NCBI RefSeq assembly: GCF_014191985.1
Contig: NZ_JACHXI010000004.1
Span: forward strand, 1 to 64,000
Reading direction: 5' to 3'
From: Azomonas macrocytogenes
Lineage (GTDB): Bacteria; Pseudomonadota; Gammaproteobacteria; Pseudomonadales; Pseudomonadaceae
DNA length: 64,000 nucleotides
A program made the position numbers and the translations under genes. This document shows positions 17,220 to 25,157 of the stretch, piece after piece (the stretch's first letter is position 1; each line of letters opens with the position of its first letter). The notes below the pieces were generated by a model. That model had not been told where the DNA came from and searched no databases. It saw only the letters and a program-made list of their open reading frames with translations.

Positions 17220-17644
17220 GCGCCGGCTCGAACGCCGGATCAACAACGCCGTTGAGATGCGGAAGCACTGCAGGGCAGCGACGAGTTGTTCGTCGAAGGT
17301 GCCATTTTCCCGCATGCCGTAGAGGTGCGGAAACGGGTCGACAAGGGCTTTTATTCCTTGCCTTCCGATGGCCAACAGGGTTCCGGCCTCTCTGGAAAAA
17401 TATAAACACCGATACTTTAACTTTTAGATGTTTAGTTGCCATCAAGTGTAAAGACTGGCGCGTATTTAACTTTGCGCAAGAAGATAAATACTTTGCCCAT
17501 GATCGGTACAACGAAATAAAGCCATAAAGGAAATATATATAACTCCTCAATAACACTCTTATATTGCCAAGCGAAATAAATCCACTTCGACGCCAATGGT
17601 TTTTTATCAAGCCAAGGGCCGGCTTTTGTCTAAAAGGGGAGAAA
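17220..17644. other. Upstream region of the TonB-dependent receptor gene
   Basis: No gene is evident. CCGGC and GCCGG around 17224-17237 form a short hairpin just after the aldolase-like gene, without a clear T-run. From about 17400 to 17640 the sequence is AT-rich and probably carries the receptor promoter, but the TATARCTAM core seen elsewhere is not recognisable. Confidence 0.4.
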
Positions 17645-20194
17645 ATGCAGGTTATCAAACTCAATAAACGGCGAGAGCATGATGTTTTGCCAGACGCTCT
17701 GTCAGGGTCGCCACAGATCAAATGCTCTGTGTGCCTAGGGTATTTTTTACTGGCTTCTACTGGCTTATTGTCCGAGGCCCATGCGCAAACTCAGTCTGAA
17801 GGCGAGACCCGCCTGGATACTGTCACGTCATATTCCACCTCTTCCCCCGAAACTCGCGAACGGCAACGTACTGTAACCGACAGTCCCACGCCGATCGATA
17901 TCATTACCAGTGACCAGATTCTCAAAGCCGGCGGCCGGGCGGAGTTGTCGGAAGCCCTTTCCAAGCTGTTGCCATCGTTCAACTTCGACAGCAATTATGC
18001 AGGTTACAACTCGGTACAGCGCTCGCTCAGCAACCGTAGCCTGGGCCCCGCGTATACGCTGGTGCTGGTGAACGGCAAGCGTCGGCACATGAGTGCCATT
18101 CCGGCCCGGGGTGGGGTCAATAACAGTGGGGCCAACTACGTCGATATCGACATGATCCCGGTCAGCGCGGTGGAGCGCATCGAGGTCCTGCGCGATGGCG
18201 CTGCCGCTCAGTATGGCTCGGATGCGGTGGCGGGGGTGATTAACATTATCCTCAAGTCCTCGTCGCAGGGCGGGCATGTGGGGGCCAGCTACGGCATGCT
18301 CTATTCCCGCGAAGGCGAAACCCTGAAGTTCGAAGGCGATCATGGTTTCGAGCTGGGCGACGATGGCTTCCTTCACCTGTTCTTTGACGCCCGTAAACGC
18401 GCCGACGCCGATTTTAACGATAAGGCAGCCAAGGATTATCGGGCGTTCTTCGATGATGCGCAGAACGCCAACTGGAACCGGAAGGCCGTCCGCAACGGCG
18501 ATCCCCGCATCCGTGCCTGGAACCTCGGTTACAACACCGAATTCGCCCTGACCAACAATACCCGCGTCTACTCCAACGCGACCTACGGGATCCGCAAATC
18601 CCAGGTCAACAACTGGATGCGCTTGGCCAACGGCAATGCCTCGATACCGGAACTGTTCCCGGGAGGCTACGTCCCGCTGAACAATTTGCGCGACACCGAT
18701 TATCAGTTTCTGGTAGGGGTCAAAGGCCAGCTAAGCCAATGGAATTGGGATTTCAGCAACACTTACGGGCGCAACAAGGTCCAGCATTCCAGCCATCGCA
18801 CCCTCAACCCGACCTACGGACCGGAATCGCCGACCACCTTCGATCACCTGGCGACCCTGAAATTCGACCAGGCGGCCAACAACCTGGATATCACCCGTGC
18901 CTTTGCCGGTGCGTTCGGCAAGCTGCAGGCATCGGTTGGCGCTGAGCACCGCTGGGAGCGCTTTAAAACCATCGCCGGGAACGACAAAGCCTACACCATA
19001 GGACCCTATAAATATCCGGAACTGCTGGCTGATGGTTCGCCGAACCCGTTGTATCTGGCTTATGGCCCGCAGACGGCAGTCGGTGCCCAGGCGGTTCTGG
19101 TTATCACGCCAGAGGATGAAGTGAAGCTGTCGCGCAATGTCTGGTCTGGCTATTTCGACCTGGGTTTTGATCCGACTGATAAGTTTTACCTCGGCCTTGC
19201 CGGACGTTTTGAACATTACAGCGACGATACGGACAGCACCTTCAACGTAAAGCTCAGCTCGCGCTATGAGCTCACCGATACTTTCAGCATTCGCGGCTCC
19301 GCCGGTACAGGATTCCGCGCACCCTCCTTGACCCAGCAAGGCTACACCATGGCGGATAACCGTGTGGCAATGGATAACGATGGCAATATTGTTCCTGCCC
19401 GGACCCGCCTGGTGGCTCCTTCGGCCAGGTTGGCCCAGGCCATGGGCGCCAAGAAGCTGGATTCCGAAGATGCAGTCAACTACGGGCTGGGCTTCACCTG
19501 GCGCCCGGCGCCCAGGACCAGTGTCACGCTCGATGCCTATCTCATCTATATCAAGGATCGCATCATCCTTACCGAAAATATCTATGAAACGGGCAGCGGG
19601 GTGGTATCGAACATTCTCGAATCAGTAGGCGAGGATCCGACTACCTGGACGAACTTCTATACCAATGCGTTCGATACCAAGACGCGTGGCCTTGACTTGG
19701 TGGCCGATCACTTCACCGATTTCGGGGCGTTCGGCGGCGTGCGCTGGAGTGCTGCCTTCAACTGGAACAAGACCACGATCGAGGACAGCGTAGACAGCCC
19801 GGGGGTACTGGCCGGCTCGGGTATCAACCTGATTGGTCGTGCCCGCAAAGGCGAACTGACGGATGCTTCTCCGAAGACCAAGTGGATTCTAGGCGCCAAC
19901 TGGGCCATCCGGGATGTTGTCATCGACCTTCGGCACACGCGCTATGGCAAGGTCAAAACGATCGCCAACAACCCTTCTGGGGATCGCTCTTTCAGCGCCA
20001 AATGGATCACCGACCTGGACGTTTCCTATAACGCTACCGATAACGTCGTCCTGAGCCTGGGTGCCAACAATCTTTTCAATGTCCACCCCGACAAGCATGC
20101 GATCTATAACAGCAATGGCCTGAGTCGCTATGGCTATCCGCCATTTCATCCGGGGGGCGGTTTCTGGTACGCGAAGGTGGCTTATGACTATTGA
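17645..20194 (+). CDS. TonB-dependent outer-membrane receptor
   Basis: The 849-residue protein has a long N-terminal extension and signal peptide ending AHAQ (about residue 49). A plug domain follows (PIDIITSDQIL ... VERIEVLRDGAAAQYGSDAVAGVINI) and then a beta-barrel ending in the aromatic C-terminus AKVAYDY. I chose ATG 17645 because AAGGGGAG precedes it. It imports a substrate across the outer membrane using TonB energy. Overlap by 11 bases with a binding-protein gene suggests both handle the same compound. Outside the signal peptide it has no Cys, and only eight Met occur in all. Confidence 0.92.
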   Translation: MQVIKLNKRREHDVLPDALSGSPQIKCSVCLGYFLLASTGLLSEAHAQTQSEGETRLDTVTSYSTSSPETRERQRTVTDSPTPIDIITSDQILKAGGRAELSEALSKLLPSFNFDSNYAGYNSVQRSLSNRSLGPAYTLVLVNGKRRHMSAIPARGGVNNSGANYVDIDMIPVSAVERIEVLRDGAAAQYGSDAVAGVINIILKSSSQGGHVGASYGMLYSREGETLKFEGDHGFELGDDGFLHLFFDARKRADADFNDKAAKDYRAFFDDAQNANWNRKAVRNGDPRIRAWNLGYNTEFALTNNTRVYSNATYGIRKSQVNNWMRLANGNASIPELFPGGYVPLNNLRDTDYQFLVGVKGQLSQWNWDFSNTYGRNKVQHSSHRTLNPTYGPESPTTFDHLATLKFDQAANNLDITRAFAGAFGKLQASVGAEHRWERFKTIAGNDKAYTIGPYKYPELLADGSPNPLYLAYGPQTAVGAQAVLVITPEDEVKLSRNVWSGYFDLGFDPTDKFYLGLAGRFEHYSDDTDSTFNVKLSSRYELTDTFSIRGSAGTGFRAPSLTQQGYTMADNRVAMDNDGNIVPARTRLVAPSARLAQAMGAKKLDSEDAVNYGLGFTWRPAPRTSVTLDAYLIYIKDRIILTENIYETGSGVVSNILESVGEDPTTWTNFYTNAFDTKTRGLDLVADHFTDFGAFGGVRWSAAFNWNKTTIEDSVDSPGVLAGSGINLIGRARKGELTDASPKTKWILGANWAIRDVVIDLRHTRYGKVKTIANNPSGDRSFSAKWITDLDVSYNATDNVVLSLGANNLFNVHPDKHAIYNSNGLSRYGYPPFHPGGGFWYAKVAYDY

Positions 20195-21173
20195 GCAGCG
20201 TGCATTCACCCGGCGCCGATTCCTGATCGTCGGTAGCCTGGCGTTGGCCACCGGCTGGCTGGCCCGTCCGGCCCGGGGCTCTCCGGTAGCGTCCGGCAAT
20301 CTGTCCGGCCTGCAACTGGGCGTTGGTACCTACAAGGGCATGGCGCCTTCGTTCTTCAAGGAGGCTGGTATCGAGCCCGGCCCTTATCGGGTCAAATACG
20401 CCGAGCTGGCCGGCGGCAATTTGATCGTCGAAGCCCTGGCCAGCGGCAGCCTGGATATCGGCAGCATGAGCGAAATTCCACCGATCTTCGCCATTCAGAG
20501 CCAGACGCCAATCAAGCTGATCGCCGTGCTGCGTGGTGATGTCAATAATCAGGTGTTCCTGGTGCCCAACGGTTCCCGGGTCAGTGACGTGGCCGAGCTC
20601 AAAGGCAAGCGCGTCGGTTTCGTGCGCTCGACTACCTCGCACTATTTCCTGATCAAGGCGCTCAAGGAGCGTAGCCTGAGCTTTGCCGATATCGATCCGG
20701 TGGGACTGACCCCGCAGGATGGCTTCTCGGCGTTTCAGAGCGGACAACTGGACGCCTGGGTCATCTATGGCATCCATATCCAGATTGCCCTGGCCAGGAC
20801 CGGTGCACGCATCCTCAAAACCGCCCAGGGCTACCTGTCCGGGAATTATGTCATCGCCGCGCGCAGTGATGCCCTGGACGACCCGCGCAAAGTCGCCGCC
20901 ATAAAGGATTACCTGGGCCAGGAACAGTGTGTCTGGGATTGGGTGCAGAGCCACCCGGAGCAATGGGCGAAGAAGAGCGCGGCGATCACCGGTATCGATG
21001 CCGCGCTGTTTCTCGACCAGTTCCGCGCCCAGAGCGAGCCCTTTCGCCTGGGGCCGGTGGACGACACAGCCATCGCCTCCCAGCAGGCCGTGGCGGACCT
21101 GTTTCACGAGACCGGCGTATTGCAAGGGCGGCTGAATGTGGCGCCTTTGTGGGTCAAGGATCTCTGGCCATAG
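20184..21173 (+). CDS. Tat-exported ABC-type substrate-binding protein (sulfonate/nitrate type)
   Basis: The 329-residue protein begins with a twin-arginine-like signal (TRRRFLIVGS) and a hydrophobic run. It continues with the SsuA/NMT1-type fold: a K-x-x-APSFF start, GGNLIVEALASGSLDIG, ELKGKRVGF and a DAWVIYG segment. It should bind a small ligand in the periplasm. Its gene starts inside the end of the receptor gene. No permease or ATPase gene is nearby, so it must work with a transporter encoded elsewhere or directly with the receptor. Cys plus Met total four. Confidence 0.88.
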   Translation: MTIEQRAFTRRRFLIVGSLALATGWLARPARGSPVASGNLSGLQLGVGTYKGMAPSFFKEAGIEPGPYRVKYAELAGGNLIVEALASGSLDIGSMSEIPPIFAIQSQTPIKLIAVLRGDVNNQVFLVPNGSRVSDVAELKGKRVGFVRSTTSHYFLIKALKERSLSFADIDPVGLTPQDGFSAFQSGQLDAWVIYGIHIQIALARTGARILKTAQGYLSGNYVIAARSDALDDPRKVAAIKDYLGQEQCVWDWVQSHPEQWAKKSAAITGIDAALFLDQFRAQSEPFRLGPVDDTAIASQQAVADLFHETGVLQGRLNVAPLWVKDLWP

Positions 21174-21405
21174 ACACCCTCCAGAACATCGGCGGGATGG
21201 GTTAGCAATGGTGGCTTCTGGACCAGTATCAGGCTATCGAGCATGGCCCATACCTATTTGTATTGGTTATAAAAAAATTAAATATTATATGTATATTTCC
21301 ATGAAGTTTTTGCATGTACTGGGGTTTTTTCCTAGCATCATCCGTGGCTCTGCAAAACACCCTCGCCGTAGCACAGGCTTTCCACACTGATTGGGAGAAC
21401 ACGAA
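21174..21405. other. AT-rich upstream region of the SsuD-like gene
   Basis: The stretch contains an A/T-rich run (about 21255-21300) and TTTTTGCATG, a short motif also present in the other upstream blocks of the cluster. A 29-codon frame starting at 21301 has no good ribosome site. I see no gene. Confidence 0.4.
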
Positions 21406-22518
21406 ATGAGCTTGGAATTCATCGGTTTCATCGGTCCGCAGGAAGGCAGCGAATCGCTGGCGCCACGCAGTTCGCAGCAGGTCGACGTGGCCTTCGTCAA
21501 GGCCTTCGCTCAGGCCCAGGAATACGGTGGTTTCGACAAGGCATTGCTGGCGGTGAACACCAGTGCCCCCGATTCACTGGTATTGGCCAGCTATGCGGCG
21601 GCCCATACCAGTCGACTGGGGCTGCTGGTCGCCCACCGCCCCGGTTTCCAGGCACCGACCTTCGCCGCCCGTCAGTTCGCTACGCTGGATCAGTTGAGCG
21701 GGGGACGCGCTTCGATCAACGTGATCACCGGCGGTGACAGCGGCGACTTGCAGCGCGATGGAGAGTCCGTTGCCGACAAGGACGAGCGTTACCGGCGCAC
21801 TGATGAATACCTGGACGTGCTCAAGAAAACCTGGACCAGCGAAGCACCCTTCGACCATCAGGGCAAGTATTACCGCATCGAAGACAACCTGACCCAGGTC
21901 AAGCCACTCCAGAAGCCGCATATCCCGATCTTTTTCTCCGGCGCCTCTGATGCTGCAGTGGAAGCGGCGGCCAAACATGCCGATGTGTACATGATGTGGG
22001 GCGAGCCGATCGAGGATATCCGTCAACGCATCGCCACGGTGCGCAGGGCTGCCGCCAAATATGGCCGTGAGAAGCACATTCGCTTCAGTCTATCGCTGCG
22101 CCCGATCCTCGGCGCCACCGAGCAGGAAGCCTGGGCACGGGCCGAGCGCATCCTGGAAAACGCCAGGCAACAGGTCAATCAGCCGGAGGGCTGGCGGCGT
22201 TTCAAGGAGGGTGCGAAAACCAATGTGGGTTCCGAGCGGCTGGTGGATTTCTCCCGCCAGAAACGCGTGCATGACAAGCGTCTGTGGACCGAAATCGCTG
22301 GCTTGACCAGTGCTGCGGGGAATTCCACCTCGCTGGTCGGAACGCCGGATCAAGTGGCCGAGGCGGCGCTGGACTATTACAACATCGGCGTCACCACCTT
22401 CCTGTTTCGCGGCTTCGATCCGCTGCGCGACGCTGTCGAGTACGGCCAGGAGCTACTGCCGCGCATCCGCGCCCTGGTCGCGCAACAGGAAAACGCCAAA
22501 ACCAGCTTGGCCAGCTAG
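21406..22518 (+). CDS. SsuD-like FMNH2-dependent (LLM class) monooxygenase
   Basis: The 370-residue protein has the luciferase-like TIM-barrel signatures of the alkanesulfonate monooxygenase group: HTSRLGLLVAHRPG, the DQLSGGRASINVITGG loop, YMMWGEP and a C-terminal GTPDQVAEAALDYY segment. Family members cleave C-S bonds of sulfonates or related compounds using reduced flavin. GGGAGAA precedes the ATG. It contains only three Met (two adjacent) and no Cys. The nitroreductase that follows may supply reduced flavin. Confidence 0.88.
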   Translation: MSLEFIGFIGPQEGSESLAPRSSQQVDVAFVKAFAQAQEYGGFDKALLAVNTSAPDSLVLASYAAAHTSRLGLLVAHRPGFQAPTFAARQFATLDQLSGGRASINVITGGDSGDLQRDGESVADKDERYRRTDEYLDVLKKTWTSEAPFDHQGKYYRIEDNLTQVKPLQKPHIPIFFSGASDAAVEAAAKHADVYMMWGEPIEDIRQRIATVRRAAAKYGREKHIRFSLSLRPILGATEQEAWARAERILENARQQVNQPEGWRRFKEGAKTNVGSERLVDFSRQKRVHDKRLWTEIAGLTSAAGNSTSLVGTPDQVAEAALDYYNIGVTTFLFRGFDPLRDAVEYGQELLPRIRALVAQQENAKTSLAS

Positions 22519-22657
22519 GGCGTGTCATCAATTGCCACCCCGATTGCGCTGCATCCAGCGCACTGGATTACTTCCAGGCCCCGGCTTTTTCTGTGCCTGA
22601 AACTTCGCAAACAGCATTCCCATACGCAATGACAGTTGATCAACAGGAGAGGTAGAC

Positions 22658-23485
22658 ATGTCCACAGCAGCAATCGATCTCTTGCAACAACGCTATGGCT
22701 TGGCGGCAGAAACGCGTCCCGCCGTCATTACCAATGCCATCACTACGGCTTTGTTCAGTCACCGTAGCGTCCGTGCCTACCTCGACAAGCCATTGCCGGA
22801 TAACACGCTGGAAACCCTGCTGGCGGCGGCGCAATCGGCTGCCAGCTCCTCCAATCTGCAACCCTGGAGCCTGCTGGCCGTTGAAGACCCTGAGCGCAAG
22901 GCCCGGCTGGCAGCGCTGGCGGGTAACCAGACACATATCCGCCAGGCGCCGCTGTTCCTGGTATGGCTGGCGGACTTCTCCCGAATCCAACGCCAGGCGG
23001 ATCAGCAAGGGGTCGAACTGCAAGCGCTTGGCTACCTGGACAGTTTCCTGGTGGGCAGTGTCGATGCGGCCCTGGCTGCCCAGAACGCCGTGGTGGCAGC
23101 GGAGTCCCTGGGGCTGGGAACCGTCTATATCGGTGCTCTGCGCAACAACCTGCGCGAGGTTATCGAGGAACTGCACCTGCCGCCTCTGGTGTATCCCGTC
23201 TTCGGCCTGACCGTGGGCTACCCTGACCCCGATAAGCCGACCGCCATCAAGCCGCGCTTGCCTCAGGCGGTAGTCTTGCACCGGGAGACCTATTCGGCCC
23301 CGGCGACAGAGGCGCAGTCGATTCAGGACTATGACCGAAGTATCGCGGCCTTCTACCAGCAGCAGGGCCTGGCCAGCGCCAATTGGAGCAGCCAGACGTT
23401 CCAACGCTTGAACAAGGTCGCGGCCCTGCATGGTCGGGAGCGTATCGGGCAAGTGCTCAAGGAGCAGCAGTTCGATCTGCTCTGA
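22658..23485 (+). CDS. NfsA/FRP-type nitroreductase, possible flavin reductase
   Basis: The 275-residue protein belongs to the nitroreductase fold: HRSVRAYLDKPLP near the N-terminus (FMN phosphate contact), ASSSNLQPWSLL and the PVFGLTVGYPD segment, with a C-terminal extension typical of NfsA/FRP enzymes. It probably oxidises NADPH to reduce flavin or another acceptor. Next to two FMNH2-dependent monooxygenases, a reductase role is the best guess. Apart from the initiator Met it has no Met and no Cys at all. AGGAGAGG precedes the ATG. Confidence 0.85.
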   Translation: MSTAAIDLLQQRYGLAAETRPAVITNAITTALFSHRSVRAYLDKPLPDNTLETLLAAAQSAASSSNLQPWSLLAVEDPERKARLAALAGNQTHIRQAPLFLVWLADFSRIQRQADQQGVELQALGYLDSFLVGSVDAALAAQNAVVAAESLGLGTVYIGALRNNLREVIEELHLPPLVYPVFGLTVGYPDPDKPTAIKPRLPQAVVLHRETYSAPATEAQSIQDYDRSIAAFYQQQGLASANWSSQTFQRLNKVAALHGRERIGQVLKEQQFDLL

Positions 23486-23972
23486 AAACCAGGCTTTTTC
23501 AAGGTTTTTGCTCAGTAGGTCCGTAGGTCCGCACAAGCAAATCCCAAAGTCTTTGAACGGGCTGAAGGGGCCATTCATAACTAGCGCTCAGAGGGTGTGG
23601 CGGTTTCTCCATATTCGAGACTTTGCCATCGTGGGCGCTAAATTCAGAAAAGTAGCGGCTGGTTTCTCGCAATCTCGCCATTAAAGAATGACAGGTTGGT
23701 GAGTCTGAGCTATTTCATGAAGATGTCATGGATAGGATGCAATATCTGGTGCGGCTATTCGCTTCGGTGGTCGGGTCGGCGGGGGATGGTTCTCGGCGTT
23801 CAGTTCTGGCAGATTGCATGTACAAAGCAGGCCATTATTGCTTTTTGCACGATGCCGGCTTTTGCTTTTTTGCATAATCATATGATTTATTTAAATTTTA
23901 TTTTTCATATTGGCTTGGCACGAAGGCTGCTCCTTACTGTGCGCAGCGTGACAAACCATTTGGAGAAATAGA
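23486..23972. other. Right border of the accessory cluster
   Basis: No gene is apparent. GGTCCGTA near 23519 is part of a short duplicated TAGGTCCG. From about 23840 to 23910 the sequence is AT-rich, immediately before the sigma-54-like promoter at 23915. That stretch could serve as an IHF or activator region. Confidence 0.4.
23915..23931 (+). promoter_or_regulatory. Sigma-54-type promoter
   Basis: TTGGCACGAAGGCTGCT has the -24 GG and -12 GC dinucleotides separated by exactly 10 bases and a full TGGCACG box. The -12 box reads CTGCT instead of TTGCW. It lies about 40 bases before the DUF3509 gene. An AT-rich stretch upstream could bind IHF. Use of RpoN is inferred from sequence. Confidence 0.6.
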
Positions 23973-24251
23973 ATGTCTCTTGCTCAGGATTTTCTTGCTA
24001 CCGCTTTTCCGGAATTCGACGTAGCTACCGTCGCTCGTCCGGATGGCGGTGTATTGGTAACCCTCAATGCCGATGGCCAGGATGTGCTCCGGCGCGCATT
24101 GTCTCGTGGCCAGGCGCAATCTCACCTGCAACTGGAGTGGCTGGTAAGTTCGATCCGCCGCGACTTGGCCCTGGAAGCAGGTACGTCTCCAGCTATTGCT
24201 CATTTGCAAAGCCAAAGCAGGGTAGCCTTGCCGAAATACGAATACGCGTAG
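23973..24251 (+). CDS. DUF3509-type small protein
   Basis: The 92-residue protein has the layout of the Pseudomonas DUF3509 family: an amphipathic start, RPDGGVLVTL, then LQLEWLVSSIRRDLALEAG. It is probably cytosolic, with no signal peptide or membrane segment. Function is unknown. TTTGGAGAA precedes the ATG and a sigma-54-like promoter lies upstream, so it may respond to nitrogen or carbon status. The assignment rests on recognised pattern only. Confidence 0.7.
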   Translation: MSLAQDFLATAFPEFDVATVARPDGGVLVTLNADGQDVLRRALSRGQAQSHLQLEWLVSSIRRDLALEAGTSPAIAHLQSQSRVALPKYEYA

Positions 24252-24677
24252 ACTGATTGCACGGCAAACTCCCTTTATTCAGTGTATTACCCGCTTCTTG
24301 ACTGTCGGGTAAGTAGAGAAGTTCAGATGCGGTATATCGATCTGCTTGCCCGCAATTAGAAAGAAGAGACGAGCCGCATGATCGGCTGGAGGTCTTCTAC
24401 GATTTCGGCATGACCCGTCAGCTGTTTTTCTGGAAATTTCGTGGTTCTTGCGTACTACAAGCGTGGTTCGCATGGATTGCTTGCTGCACATATCCCCTTC
24501 CCGAATGTGGTCCGGCTTGGCGTCAGCCTGGGTTGTCAGAGCATCGCGAAATGTTTGCCAGAACAAAGCAGAGGCACTCTTTGGCGTTATTTCGGTCGAT
24601 TTAAAGGTATCGGGGTTTGCCAGTATTCCAAGATGCACCGGTGTATCTGGTGCCCTATTTTGTAAGGAGGTTCAATC
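24252..24677. other. Intergenic stretch before a small lipoprotein gene
   Basis: I find no gene. Short frames on both strands lack ribosome sites. The last part (24640-24670) contains TAAGGAGG, the strong ribosome site of the lipoprotein gene. Confidence 0.4.
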
Positions 24678-24896
24678 ATGCGTTTTGTTTATCTCGCTCC
24701 GGCCGTTCTTGGCCTATTACTGGCTGGTTGCGGTCCAGAAGATCATACCGACGAAGTTCCCCCACCTGCGCCGTCTACCCATCAGCCAGCAGCTCCTGCC
24801 GCACCGGTCGAGCCTTCCTCCGTGCCACCGGCAGAACCCGGTTCCGGTACCATGGAGGGACCGCACTCTGGCGATAAGAGCGGGACCGTTCGTTAG
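24678..24896 (+). CDS. Small Pro-rich lipoprotein
   Basis: The 72-residue product has a signal peptide with lipobox L-L-A-G-C (Cys18). It is followed by a Pro/Ala/Glu-rich tail that is probably disordered, and ends SGTVR. AAGGAGG precedes the ATG. Its TAG stop is formed by the TTAG sequence that also forms the left flank of a MITE, so the insertion left the protein intact. Function is unknown. Confidence 0.7.
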   Translation: MRFVYLAPAVLGLLLAGCGPEDHTDEVPPPAPSTHQPAAPAAPVEPSSVPPAEPGSGTMEGPHSGDKSGTVR

Positions 24897-25040
24897 AGCC
24901 TGTTCACGATCTGCTGTGCGTCGGCCAAACGGCGTTGAAACCGGCTTCGGAATGCTCATTTACCACCCGTAAACTCCGCTTCCTCAGCCGTTTTCGCCAC
25001 CGTTTAGCTCTAGCTCGCGAAATCGTGAGCAGGCTCTTAG
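24893..25040. repeat. MITE-like element with TTAG target duplication
   Basis: The element runs from GAGCCTGTTCACGAT at the left end to ATCGTGAGCAGGCTC at the right. The ends are inverted repeats matching at 14 of 15 positions. TTAG occurs on both sides (24893-24896 and 25037-25040), as expected of an IS5-type YTAR target duplication. It carries no gene. Its right half recurs, inverted and truncated, at 15796-15860. The ends resemble, more weakly, those of the IS fragment at 1-92. Confidence 0.75.
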
Positions 25041-25123
25041 GTCAATCATGCAGGTTCCCTGAAGCCTGCGGCCTGTCCGGCACTTTTCCTGCCTGTTGCA
25101 CCGTGACTGCCGGATCGGTCGCG

Positions 25124-25147
25124 GCTTACTCCGGGTCCGGAGTAAGC
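25124..25147. repeat. Perfect palindrome between convergent genes
   Basis: GCTTACTCCGG (25124-25134) and CCGGAGTAAGC (25137-25147) are exact reverse complements around GT. No T-run follows on either strand, so it is not a simple terminator. It lies 11 bases beyond the end of the FUSC gene. It could be a protein-binding site or a transcript-end hairpin. Confidence 0.55.
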
Positions 25148-25157
25148 TGCCTGCTTT

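Noticed and set aside
9118-23972. Integrated phage, integrative element or CRISPR array in the accessory region
   Set aside because: No integrase, tRNA attachment site, phage genes or regular spacer repeats are visible; the cluster looks like ordinary accessory metabolism.
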